DNA of 64,000 nucleotides, taken from Juglans regia. Lineage: Eukaryota > Streptophyta > Magnoliopsida > Fagales > Juglandaceae. This document shows positions 11,110-23,334 of this stretch, piece by piece (the stretch's first letter is position 1; each line of letters starts with the position of its first letter). The notes under the pieces are model-generated. The model had not been told where the DNA came from. It was given only the letters and a program-made list of their open reading frames with translations, and did no database searches. The position numbers and the translations under genes were made by a program. The stretch covers positions 3,489,001-3,553,000 of the forward strand of contig NC_049912.1 in NCBI RefSeq assembly GCF_001411555.2. The letters are read 5' to 3'.

Positions 11110-14100
11110 TTGTTTTCTTGTTGTCATGCTTGGCAAGGTATGTTTTCCCCGTTTCTGTAATTTTCTTGATATTTTTTGTATTTTTACTTCTGTTGGGACT
11201 TTATCATGTTTTGCTACTATATGCTGCTTAATAGGTAATTATACCTCAAGTCCCAGCAAACTATTTCAAATTCTAAAGTTTATTTCAGTTTCCTGTGTTT
11301 TGCATTGCAGTAGCATTTCTGATGCGTTTCTACCTGTATAACAAAAAGTTATTTTCTGCATTCGTGGCACACACCCATGATCAGAAGTCTCAAATAGCCA
11401 TTGCTTAGAATGTGAAGGACCAATATTGTCTCAGATGCTAAAGAGCTTTGAATGTTTTATTTTCGTTTCTTGTACTGGTGTTGGCATCTCTGTTTTCTCC
11501 CCTTCTTAGTTTGTGAGGATTAGTATTTTTGTTCCGGAGATGAGAATATGTTGATAATTCCCGGACTTGAGCACTGTTATTTAGTTTATTTGGTGTTATC
11601 TGGCATTGACTACAAAGAGGAAGCGATTCCACATCCTTTTTCATTACTCCTGCACATGTGTTTCGTAAGCATCTCTTTAAAATGTATGTTTTGGGTAATT
11701 AATTAAGGAAGAATTACTTATAAAAAAATGTATGTTTTGGGGTTGTTGTTGGTTAATGGATGTTCTATTCTGTCATCATGGCAATTAAGATTCCAATTTT
11801 GTATTTTTCCCTATTGCCAAGTCTTCTAAAGGTTTTGAAAAGATTATTGTCTTTAATCATCTAATTTTTCTGCATAAGATCATATACTGAATATATTTTT
11901 ATTCTTCATGTACCCGAAACTCATTTTATTTCCATATTTTCAGAGTAAAACCTTGGGCACAGTGGGGGTGTCATCCACTCAGGTATTCTTGCTCATTATT
12001 ATACCTCTGTTTTCTTGTGTTTTCTGTATAAGCTGCTTATTTACCTCTGTATGTTAGCCTGCTCCTACAAATCCGCCTACAACTGCACTTGTCTCAAATT
12101 CTACTCCTGCACCTGAAGTTCTGTACAACCACCATGAGTTTCCATGACAAGCGTTTTTCAATTCTTGCTTTTGGATTAGAGGAATTAATCTTCTTTGAGT
12201 TGCTTGCAGGGTCTCGAAGAGCACCTCATTTACTTCAGACACGACAACATCTAGGTACCACTCCATCTCTATGAATTTATCTTAATACTTTGAGAGAACT
12301 TATGTTGATGCAGTTGGTGAACCAAGGTGTCATGATAGTCAAGACATGAAAAAAAACCATTGATCAGTTACCTTAAAGAGGGAGAGGGGATAAGATGTTG
12401 TTCTTTTACTTAGATTAAAAAAGAAAAGATAAGATGTTCTTTGAATCACGGAGTATAACCTCAATCAAAGATTCAGACTGATTTCTTATGATCTTTTTAA
12501 GGACTTGTAGAGGAGCAAATTGACTTAAACAAAATGACTTCAGGTCTCTCTTTATCTCCCTCCCTCTTTCTCTCTGTTTTTCTCTTGTTTGTTACTACCT
12601 GATGATGTGTGAACTGTTTAACATGTTAATGGTCTTTATGAAAAAAAAAATGAGATACTGAGATATATGTAAAGCATTACTTCTCTGTGTGATCTAAAAG
12701 ATTGTGGATACTACTAGAATGCAATGTAAGAAGAGTTCTCTCTCTTGCTCTCTCTCTCTCTCTGGTGTGGATGCGGGGGTAAAGGTTATAATTGGATCTT
12801 CACGTCTTAAAAGCAAGTGTGAGAAACAATATTTTGGAAGAACATTGTTTTGCTAAAGTCCAAAACTTGATTGTAGTAGGCAGTTTAATGGTGTGCCTAT
12901 CTGGACATAACCTGACTCTAGTGTTTATGAAGAGGCTCCTTGTGTATGGTAGGGGTTCATACTCATTGCCGAGAGATAGCATTGTGCTTGACTCATTCTG
13001 AGTCTTTTGTGGCTTTAGGTGGTAAGAAAAATGTGCTCTGGCTCATATGTATTCAAGTATCGTAAATGATGGACAAGGGTGTCCATGGTTCTCTCGTTGA
13101 GATTGTTGTATGTATATTTGTTTAAGATGGTGATATTTCATTTACTACAATTGCAGGAATTAACAACGCACATGATCAGAAATTCGTGTTTCTTCATAGG
13201 GCTTGTGTGTTATTCATATGCCTTTTACTAAGTGATTTCTCGATCTCATGAAAGATTATGAGCATGTTATAGTTCATGCATAGTCGTGCTATTGATCTTT
13301 AAGCTGAATCTGCCATGAATGCATGGTGCTGCTGACTACTACAATGCACCTCTTTGCTATTAATTTTATAGAATTCTAAACATAAAGTTTATATGGATTA
13401 ATTCACAAACTAATAACAGTTCCTGTAGAACTTAGTGTGTAAGTCCAGTAGCTCACTTTTTTCTACTGAAGCATATATTTTTGTACTTTTTTTTTCTTCA
13501 AACAAATGGTTGGCAGATTGAAAGAATTGATGGTCAGTTAACCGTGGACTGAATCCAAATTCTGCAATCAAACTTGAGCTCAAATTTGTTTTGGCTGCTC
13601 TATACTCAACAGCAGATACTACACTGCTTGTTTATCATGGATATGCACAATAATACGGAAGTTGGTGGGGTTGAACTAATAGATGTTCTTTTTGTCCTAT
13701 ACAAATGAGTATACATAATTGAACATCGTTTCTGGGTGCAGAAAACAAAAAATATTTTTACTTTAGAATATATTATAATAATAACAATGTAGTTATTATG
13801 TCTCATTACAGTGCTCCTACTGGTACCTATGGGCAAGCTGCTTCAATTTAGTTGCTGAAGGTAATCTTGAGCAGACTATTCAACAAATCATGGATATCAG
13901 CGGTGGAAACTGGGACAGAGAAACAGTTGCCCATGCACTTTGAGCAGCTTACAACCACCCAGAGCGAGCAGTAGATTACTTATACTCTGTATGTGAAAAA
14001 TCCACGTCTTTTCTGGTGTAACCTCAGTCCATATAAGTTACTAATGTTGATCTAGCTTCAGGGTATTCCTGAAGCAGCAGAAGTTGCAGTACCAGTGGCT

Positions 14101-15689
14101 CCTTTCCCTACAAGTCAGGCAACTGGAATAGGCGCAGCCACTGCACCTGTGTCTGGATTGCCTAACTCATCACCCTGGAATATGTTTCTTCAAGCAAACA
14201 ATTCAGATGTTGGATGGCCTTCCATTATGTGTACTTACTTTTAGGTGTTCCTTAAGTTTAAGAAGCTGGAATTTTCAGGAGACCCTTGCTGCTACTGATG
14301 GCAGTGGTGGAGGACTTGGATCCCTTGAATTTCTTAGATACAATCCACAGGTGGGTTCCTGGATATATTCCTTTCTTTTTGCTTTTTAATTCAAGAAACA
14401 TGGTAGTGTTATTTGCTAATTAAGAAAATTATCTTATAAAAAAATGTTTTAAGAAGCTTTTAATTCTGTGTTTGGGAATTAAAAAAATAATGGTATTTTT
14501 TTTATAAGTGAAAATAATGGTGTTTTAAAGAAATAACTTTTTGATACTTCAATTCGTTTCCTTTTCAAGTGGGATTTCTGATAATTGTTTCCATGAGGAT
14601 GATGGGTTGGTGCTGGATCTTCCCAGTCATAGCATCTTTATCTCCTTTTATTAGCATTAGCACTCATATAGTATAAGTACGGTAAAGGGTGCTTGACCAG
14701 AGGGAAAAATAGAAGTATTTATTATCTGACAACTCAAACCACATCAGACTCTTTATCAGTTGTGCTTTACTGGTTGATATATCTAATAAAATTCTTACCT
14801 ATCAAAAAAAAATATATCTAATAAAATTCTATGTTGCATGTTTGATTTCATGATGGCCGATAAGTGGTTATGCCAAGTGTTGCTGTTTGATTTGGGTGCT
14901 GCTTTGCTTATCAAACTTCTACAATGATACTGATTTTCTTTTCTTTGCATTTTAGTTCCAAGTATTGTGTTCAATGGTGCAATCAAATCCACAGATATTA
15001 CAGGTATGTATCACCTTTCTATTATATTTAAACCCCATTGGCTTTCCCATGACTTGGAGTCAAACTGCTGCTTCTGGTTCAAATCACCATGCATCAAATG
15101 AGAAGCAAAAACAATGCAAGTCCTGATTCCCCCCCATAATTGTAAGGTAAGGTCACCATTCATCTCTTAAAAGCCTGATAAGACACTCTTCCATTGTATA
15201 GGGTTTGAACCTCTGGACCTGATTTATTTCCTTGTTTAAACTTGATTTTCTGTGCCTGTGAAATAATAATGGAACACTTTGTTTTCATGTACTAAGATGG
15301 AAGAACCTTTGGTCCCCCCAAATCAACTTCCACGTAGAAATGTTAAATAGAAAAGCAGCATAATTATTGTTACTTTCAGGGATGCATTTGATTGCCTGAG
15401 CAAGATATGCCTCATGCCATTAATGTCACCCCGGCTGAACAGGAGGCCATTGATAGATTATGTGTTCATTCTACAAGTGAGATCTACTCTTTATTTTTTG
15501 TCAGCTGCTACCTTTTTTTTCTCCTCCAGTGTTTATCATACACATTGATCTTTTTATCTTCACATTATCTAGCTAGAGGCAATGGGTTTTGATAGAGCCC
15601 TAGTCATAGAGGCCTTTTTGGCATGTGATCACAGTGAGGAATTTGCAGCCAACTACTTGCTGGAGAATGCTGGAGATTTTGAGGATTGA

Positions 15690-16649
15690 ATGTTGCTCCA
15701 TTAGGTTCGTAGTTTCAGTTCCTTGGTGTCATATTGATATAATTTTCTTTACTTGTGTTGTGTTCAGATTAAATCATGCACTTTATTTAATGAATTACAG
15801 AAATTAATTTGTGAAACTGATCTATATGAGTATAGGGTATGGCAAAAGTATAAGCTTTACAATAATTTCCCCAACTTAATTTTTTCATGGGAAAACTTCA
15901 TGTAATAGTAATAGTAATAGTTTTTCAACTAGTAGTTTCTGTGAAGAGTGAATTTTAGAACAATACCATATCATCATCCTTCCCGTTCCTATACCACCAC
16001 CATACTCTTACCATTTTCCAGTTTATGTTTATCTGGCAACCTCGGTGGCCGTAATAGATCGACTTTCATGCTAAATGAGGCGGAGAGGGGGTGGGGTGCA
16101 CAGAAGTGTAAACATACTAAAGTATAACCCGATAGGTTGCATCTCCTATGTTTGTACCCATTTTGTTTTTGAAATGGAAGGTGCTCAGCACTCAGTATCT
16201 CATAAACCCTATACTTTCAAAGCCAATCTTTTAGATTTTCGCTTTCAGACAAGATAGATCCTGTTCTTGGTTTTTGTTGAACGTGTTTAATAATAGCGGT
16301 TTGATGCATTGGTGTCATGGGCAGGAGATTTGTATTGGCACGGACGATGTGGGGATGGAGTAAATTGGAGGATGATTTTCTTTTCTTTTCTAGAGAGTTG
16401 GTTCGTGGTAGTTAATGGTTAGCTGAGATAGATTGCAAACGAGATTTTTGTCACAAAAACTTATCAGATTTTTTATTTATTTTTAAAAAATCATATCTGG
16501 AGAAAGAAGTGTTTATAATTTAAAAAAAAAAGGTTTTGAAAAAGAACTAAATCATTCAGTCACCCAATTAATCTTGGTTCTAATAATGGTAATTGTTGGA
16601 AGGAATGAACACATATGAATGTCATATCTAGAAAGATTTTTTTTTAAGC
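15690..16649. other. 3' flank of the RAD23 pseudogene, no gene seen
   Basis: Non-coding sequence that probably includes the old RAD23 3' UTR. Short open frames show no conserved motif. Confidence 0.45.
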
Positions 16650-16881
16650 GATGCTACTCTGCTGCCTAAGTAACATCACTCAGTGTTACCGATAGTTGCT
16701 TTTGCAACTTTTTTTTTTTTTTTTCAGTTTTCTATTCACATTTTTTAATGTATTTAAATATTTTTAAAAAATAAAAAAATACACCAATACACTTAAAATC
16801 ACTTCTTTTATCATTAAGTAAAAAAAAAAAAAATCTCAGTGTGCGGTCAAATGGAGTGGTAACTTTGGAGTGGCATATTAG
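16650..16881. mobile_element. Second copy of the Mutator-like MITE, inverted and diverged
   Basis: The ends (GATGCTACTCTGCTGCC on the left, GGAGTGGCATATTAG on the right) and the centre (AATACACCAATACACTTAAAATCACTTC followed by TATCATTAAG) correspond to the reverse complement of 2757-3003. T-runs at both flanks may be target duplications but are too simple to prove it. Confidence 0.55.
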
Positions 16882-17002
16882 TTTTTTTTTTTTAATAGAT
16901 TTTTTTTTAAAATAAAAGATTTGGTTAATTTTATCATGTTTTTGTGGTAATTTAGTAACTGAAACATTTTTCAAAAGAAAATATTAAGCAAATTTTCTAA
17001 TG

Positions 17003-17172
17003 AGTAATGCTAGAGAGAAGTCACTATAATAGTGCACACTTTGCACTCACTGCGTGACTGCTTCTAGTTGATTGTTCTCAACACTTACTTGGAGAGATGT
17101 GTGGTCTAGATGATGCCACATCATGTGTACAAAATGAATGCTTCCAATAATGACTTCTATCTATATTTATTC
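17003..17172 (+). mobile_element. hAT-like MITE, copy 1 (about 170 bp)
   Basis: The left end AGTAATGCTAGAGAGAAGTC pairs imperfectly with the complement of the right end GACTTCTATCTATATTTATT. Nearly the same sequence recurs in the same orientation at 58272-58441, including GTGACTGCTTCTAGTTGATT and GATGTGTGGTCTAGATGATG. The superfamily is a guess; the repeat pair itself is plain. Confidence 0.75.
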
Positions 17173-18485
17173 ATCCAGAAATTTATCTTTGAGAAATGGG
17201 GGGGGGAATTATTATGATGTATATTGTATATTTTGTATAATATACAATATAAAAAATTTTATAAACATATTTTGAAGTACAAAAAAAAGATATTATCAAT
17301 ATATTTATCAATTAGAAATTTATGACGTGCAATAATTGAAGATATATAAAAGTTCCTCTTTTTTAACAAAAATTTAATATATTTGTTGTTTATTAGGAAA
17401 AAAAAAAAAAAAAAACATTAGACGGAACACACAGAAGGCAAGTTATGTAAAAAGGATAAAGTCCAAAAAAAATATGAAAAGATTGAAGTTCTTTTGATAT
17501 ATAAAATTTCAAAAAAAAAATCAAGAAAAATCAAAATTTTATAAGATTTTGGGGCTATATTGTGAATTATAATAAAACCAAATTCTATATATTTTTAAGT
17601 TTTTCTAAGAAATAATAAGATTGTTATAATTTCTTGGATAGATGAGGAATCTTTCAAAATTATAAAAATTATAGAGTGTCTAAACGTCACTTACTTATTT
17701 AAAATAAATAAATAAATATGAAAATTATTTTAAAAATTTTATTTTTTAATAATAGATGTCACTTTCTTGTCTTGTGAGGATAAGAAAATCTGAAAAAGAA
17801 AAAGGAGTTGTTAAAACGAGAGGGAAGGAAGTGAGAATGGTCTCAAGGCCTGCATGCACAATTTTCTTTTCACGGTTTGATAAAGAGACAAGAGAGAATC
17901 GAAAGGGGTTAAAAGAGAGCAGCGTTCCACGTTGTCGAACATGCATGCAATTGAGCAAACACGTTTGTTAGAGCTGTCACTTTTTGTCGTTTATAATTTG
18001 TGGCCACCTTTCAATTTCCTTGTTCCTTCTTTTTTTATTTTTATTTTTTTTAATCTTTATTTCTTACAGAAGACTATTATTTCTCACCACAATAATGAAC
18101 AGAAACTCTCTCTTAATTTTCATTTTTTCAATTATTATTATTTTTTTATACATCTCATTTTCATAAAATAATAATGATAATAATATTGAAAAAAGATGGA
18201 AACCTATACATAAAAAATAATAGCAGCTAGTTAAAATAAAACCTACTCACCTGCTCAAGCCATCAATGAAAACGTACCAAAACTGTGAGCAACCATTACA
18301 ATGGATTCAATTTATGTAATAGAAAATCCCACAGATTTTAAACCCATTTGTCAAGTACCTCTTTATGACCTGAAATTTCTTTTTCGATCCATACCATGAT
18401 TTCTAAATCCTAAACTAATTAATTAAAGGGTGCATAATTTTAAAGAATAAAATTATAGAAGTTGCAGTAGTAGTAGTTCTTAACA
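17173..18485. other. AT-rich spacer, no gene seen
   Basis: Poly-A and poly-T runs and low-complexity AT sequence. Open frames at 17746-18171 are rich in Phe, Ile and Lys from base composition alone. Nothing recognisable up to the stop codon of the transporter gene. Confidence 0.5.
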
Positions 18486-20843
18486 TCAGACCAGAGGCCT
18501 TTTTTCTTCATCTTGTTCTACGTTTTCTAGTTCAGTTATCTCCTGCTGATCAGTGCTAGCAGGCTTCTCAATATGGGCACTGGAAGAGGAGGAGGGGGAG
18601 GGGGAGGAGACCCTCTTGTTAGGTTTGTTATCAGGCAAGAGCTTCAGTGTGATTCCCATGGCTATCAGCAGAAGTCCAGTCCCATGTTGCTCAGTCAATG
18701 GCTTTGTAAATATCATGTATGAAAGTAATAATGTCACTGCCTTCCTTGCTGTTGTCACCTGTGAATCATTATTTTTGGCACCAAAAAAAAAAAAATGAAC
18801 TCCATATTAAACATTTTAAAACAAGTCTAGGTTCAATTTTTATAAAATTAAAAAAAAAATGTTTACAAAAAAAGTATAAAAGATTGCAATATTGTCTTTG
18901 AAATGTCAGCCCAAGTACACTTTATGTTTAGTACATGTTACTGAAAAAAGTCACATGCTACAGGGGGTAGCTAGAGAGTGAGGGGTGGGAGGACTTGTGA
19001 AACTACACCATATATTAGCAGCTTGAAATAAAGGGCATTTACTCCCCAAAAGAGTCAGATGTTAGAAAAGAGGGAAAAAAGCACCACCAGTGACACTTAT
19101 TTTAGCATAAATGCATAATGCATTGATGGAAGTTTTTGAAAGCACAATATATAAAATGGATGGAATTTATTGAACCCATGTCATGAGACCTTATCTTAGC
19201 ATAAATTGACATAATGGAACAAAGGAAAAAGCTTGTGAGAAGAATGTACCATGGCAGTAGTTGCAGCACCAAAGAGGGCAATGAGGGAGAGGACAGAAAC
19301 TTGGCCGATAAATGTAGCCATGGCTTCAAACACTAGCACTCCATAAACGTATGGATGCTGCATCATGAAAATGATCAACAAGATCATTAGATCAGCATGC
19401 ATTATGTAGTTATGGAAAAAAGAAAGAAGCATTTTCCCCTTTTACCTTTGAGCATGAACTCCATGCTTTAAATAATTCTCCAGTTACAAGCATTGGTGGA
19501 ATCAAGAAAGGCAGGCCGACTACGGTTGAGCAAAACAGCATCTCTGTCTGCACATTTAGATGAAAAAGTAAAAAACTAAATATGAAGGTCATGCTTTCTT
19601 CATGAATGCCTTTTTTCACATTTACACACCCAATTAGAAATTAACATGGCATGAAAATCACCTGGCTGGTTTCGGGATTCATGGTGAAGATTGCTTCTTG
19701 CAGATTACCCAAAAAGGAATCCATGATTAGAGCACCAGATACCATTATAACACCAATTACACTGAAGTTTGGAGAAGTGTGTGCATCAGCTAAGGTGAAA
19801 AGGATCAAACCCACAACCAAGAGTATCGCAGACACGTATTCGTGAAGTGGATATTTCCGCCTCAGACCAGGTATGAATGCACCCATTACCATGACTGGGA
19901 GAACCTGAATGCACCCAAAATCATAACAATGAGAAAATATCTTTGAGGACATGGAAATCTATATATAATCAGCTAAAAAAAGTGAATGAATTTGCTTCTT
20001 TACCTTTGTGGATTTGAACATAAGCTGTGCAGGGTAGTTCAGGAAAGCCAAGGACCCTTTGGTAAGTCCATGGGAACCCATAAGTACAGCAGAGAGTTTC
20101 ACATAAGTCTTCCATGGGTTCACCATTTGCTTGGGGGTGAAGCCTTGGAGATAAAGCAGAAACAGGTAGACAAAGCCTTGAACAAATGTGAAATACCAAC
20201 CATAGCTGGGGAAAAAAAAAAAAAATCATATGAATCCATCATGAATAATTATAGTAAGAAAATCCTTAATTAAAGCTAAGAATCAGAGGTCCCGCATAAA
20301 ACAGTACTACGATACTCAACTTACCTGAATTGGAGCCTGTTGTACACGTACTCCTAAAGATTATGCAAAGATTATGAATGAATCAGAAACTACTGACAAA
20401 AATTATATATCTAAATCAAATTGATTCATTCCGGAAATTACAATCGGTTCAAAAAATCAGGAAAGCTTTTCGTATTAATTCTTTAGCTCGGTTTGATCGG
20501 AAACCAAACAGATGCAGTAAAACAATAAAAAACGGCGTACTTCGGCAGCCAAACAGTGAAAAATCAATAAATCCCATGTCAGCAAATTAAAAATAAAATA
20601 GAGATATGCAAGAATCCAACGACTTTTTTCTCCCTTGTATCATTTACCGAAACACATTATCAGTCACTGTGACTTACCAAACAGTGGGCCAAATAGCGAG
20701 AGAGAAAGAGAGAGTACCTCGCAGATACCATTGACAAGATAGCCAAAGAAGAACCCAGCAGAGCAAATGAGGAACTGTTTCCATTTGGGTCGGTCTGAGA
20801 GCGAAATCCCGAACAACGACCGTGCTTGCTCCTCTTTCCTCAT
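18486..20843 (-). CDS. UTR2: UDP-galactose/UDP-glucose transporter, UTR2 type
   Basis: This membrane antiporter moves UDP-hexoses from cytosol into the ER/Golgi lumen for glycosylation (drug/metabolite transporter, SLC35B family). Seven exons in frame (minus strand): 20718-20843, 20325-20353, 20004-20205, 19662-19904, 19446-19547, 19250-19357, 18486-18758, about 360 residues. Hallmarks: [137 protein letters not shown]. Hydrophobic segments run almost throughout, as in the family's ten-helix fold. The tail is Ser-rich and acidic, ending DEEKRPLV. The start at 20843 matches my recollection of the family N-terminus; an in-frame upstream ATG at 20873 would add ten residues. All introns are GT-AG, and exon 2 is only 29 nt. 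Confidence 0.93.
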
Positions 20844-21470
20844 TACTTCCGCTTCGTTCCAACAATCACTCACAGACTAACAGGTTCTTTCCCTCGGCCT
20901 ATTGGGTTTGGGTATCAATCAGAGTGTTCAAATAAATGAAACCATTGGTACGTAAGTTTGATCAAAGACTACCAACACGGCTTCCGGTTCATTTGCATGT
21001 TGACCTTCCCACAGAGAGAGAAAAGAGAGGCGGAAAGATGGAAAAAGGTATCTGTTTGATTACACATGTGAAACTCACGAGTATTATGGAAGATTTTTAC
21101 ATTCTAAACTTTGGTCTCAGCTCTCGCATTGCAGTAGAGAGAGAGAGAGAGAGATTTTCTGGCTTTCTGTTGTATAACTATACGATGTGCATTGTGCAGA
21201 ATGTTTTGGAAGGCTTTGCAGGGGTTATAACCACGCGTGCGTCGAGTGTATGATATGGTTTTGTACACATTAATTTGTGGTAAGAGAACTCGGTAGTCGG
21301 TCCCACCTGATACACGTAGGTACTCTCAAAATCTTCCCATTTTTATTTTTTCCTTGAGAAAAAAGGGAAGCGGGTGCAATCAACTTACCAATCCTTCTTA
21401 CAGTATTCTCGTTGATTTGATCAAAGTCTAATAATAACTAATTTTAGTTAATATGTACTAAAAAAATCAT
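20844..21470 (-). promoter_or_regulatory. Promoter/5' UTR side of UTR2 with AG microsatellite
   Basis: Sequence upstream of the transporter start. An AG run at 21135-21153 reads CT on the gene's strand, a common feature of plant leaders. No TATA box or start site could be fixed. Confidence 0.35.
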
Positions 21471-21496
21471 TACATTAGATTAGACATCTCAATAAA

Positions 21497-21850
21497 ATTT
21501 GATTTCGTTTGATTACAAACATGAAAGGAAATGAAAAATCTATAATTAATAATGAAATAGTTTGTAAATAATAGTAAATAGTTTGAGTTAAAATTTTTAC
21601 AGAGTTTTGAAAAAGTAAAAAACAAATTATAAAATTATAAAATATTATCAGAATATAATTTTTTAATATAATTTTTTATTTTGAGATTTTAAAAAGTTAA
21701 ATTATTATTTGTGTTGTATTTAAAAATTTGAAAAAATTATAATAATTAATTAATAATTAAATGAAAAAAATTGAAAATTGAAAATTAAAAAATATTTATA
21801 TTTAAATAATATTTAAATGTTAAAATAAAATAAAATGTGATAAAATAAAT
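21497..21850 (-). mobile_element. Decayed PIF-like MITE copy
   Basis: TTTCGTTTGATTACAAACATG resembles the family end GTTTGGTTACACAAAT. It is followed by the usual reverse-orientation tracts (GAAATAGTTTGTAAATAATAG, GAGTTTTGAAAAAGTAAAA, TTATAATAATTAATT). The right end is lost in AT-rich sequence. Confidence 0.5.
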
Positions 21851-23072
21851 CGAGATTATATGTGGAATCATTCCGAGCATACGTCTTTTTCGCTTTACAA
21901 TGTTAGAGTTTGGGTTTAAATATACGACACGTTTTCCAATATAGGCAATCAGCAGATTGCAAAATGAGTGGTTTCCTTGCAAACTGAGTTGGAACTTAAT
22001 TTTTACATGTTCTGAATTGGAGACCCAAAAAATATCAAACAGGACTCGTGGTTAGTTATAAGATACAGATAAGTATAATGTCGTGTTCTTAAGGTAGTCC
22101 TTTTCTTTCTTAATTACATATCCTTTTGCATCTAAAATTACTAAATATGTAGGTCCAGAAAGAGCGACTCCGCACATGCCAATTTCTAAACAATCAAACA
22201 AACACTCACTATCATTCTATGCTTCCCAACAAATTAAATACAACTTGCACAATTGAACTATATAATTCCAAACTTATGCCATTTTGCGTCATTTCAATGT
22301 CAACATGAGCATGCAGCAAGCAAGCTAGCTTGGGTATTAAAATCCTTGTCGGTGTTAAATAATCACCGTTCATCTCAAAAGTTTAAGATGATACGATACC
22401 AAAATATGGGTTTGATATTTCATATGAGTGGATATATAGAACAATCCATTACAAAAAAAATTTAATATTTTAATTGAGAGGTCTCTATCATGCTATTAAA
22501 ATTTAATGGCAATAGAGATGAATATTGTTATTGAGTCATTTGAAACTTATCATTTAGGTGGTCATCTTGATATAGTATATACCCACGTAGTTTATTAAAT
22601 AAATATATATTTAAAACAAAAGGACGTCCAAAAATATAAAAAGACTGAAACAGTAGGTAATTCTGATCTCTACTAGCATTTTGTGTTTGTGTTAGCATTA
22701 TTCATGTTATAATGGTATGCTATTTTGTCCTAAACTTACAATAGACCTACAATTCAAATGGGTTTCATATAATCCGTTATATTTACTCTATAATAAAAGT
22801 CAATAAAAGTAAAAGAGATGTTACAACCACAAAGAGAATTTACAAAAGTAAACTCATAAATTGACGTGATTTTATATATTTGATACGTTAGATTAATTTA
22901 ATATACCACATCGAACTATATCAATTTGTTAATTTATTTTTGTGGGATCTATTTGTGACTAAAGTATTTCTTTAAAAGTTATTTTACAATCTGACGTACT
23001 ATATCAATACACGTCAATTTACTAATTTTAAATACAAAAACTTACATCATGTTGAATTTACTTTTCAGTTAT
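21851..23072. other. Spacer, no gene seen
   Basis: AT-rich sequence with short open frames and no conserved motif on either strand. Confidence 0.45.
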
Positions 23073-23334
23073 GGGCCTCATTTGGATGTTGAGATGAAAT
23101 GAGAAGTCTATGAATAGTAATAAAATGGTTTGAATTAAGATATTTTATTTGGAATTATATTATTATTTTAAAAATTTGGAAAAGTTATAATGATTAAGTA
23201 ATGATTAAATGATTTGAAATTGAAAAGTATTTGTGTTTGAGTTATATTTACAAATGAAATGAGATGAAATGAAATGAACAGAAAATGAGATGAGATTGAA
23301 TGGGATGGATTGAGATGACTACCCAAACGAGGGC
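23073..23334 (-). mobile_element. PIF-like MITE copy, about 262 bp
   Basis: It starts GGGCCTCATTTGGATGTTGAG and ends CTACCCAAACGAGGGC, inverted repeats matching at most of the first 12 positions. The interior holds the GAAATGAGATG tracts typical of the family in reverse orientation. Confidence 0.75.

Larger units (their letters stand above)
4451..15689 (+). pseudogene. RAD23: RAD23 ubiquitin receptor, non-processed pseudogene split by a copia element
   Basis: RAD23 proteins carry ubiquitylated substrates to the proteasome and assist nucleotide-excision repair. Exon 1 (4451-4516) and exon 2 (from 4785) encode the UBL domain (MKLTVKTLKGSHFE; LLIHNGKVLKDETTLAENKV). Exon 2 stops at 4916 and resumes after the copia element with FLVVMLGK (11114-11137). 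Exon 3 is 11944-11982 (SKTLGTVGVSSTQ) and exon 4 begins at 12058 (PAPTNPPTTALVSNST). UBA1 lies at about 13812-13990 ([18 protein letters not shown]), with a linker from 14061. The XPC-binding region is partial (14277-14350; 14957-15001). UBA2 spans 15395-15689, ending [16 protein letters not shown]. Lesions: the insertion; a 1-nt deletion after GQAAS; TGA in VAHAL-stop-AAYN; no exon for the rest of the XPC-binding domain between 15001 and 15380; and a frame break before PEQDMPHAIN. Splice sites are largely kept. Confidence 0.9.

Noticed and set aside
18553..18798. Plus-strand frame opposite UTR2 exon 7
   Set aside because: It is the antisense of the conserved [11 protein letters not shown] coding sequence.
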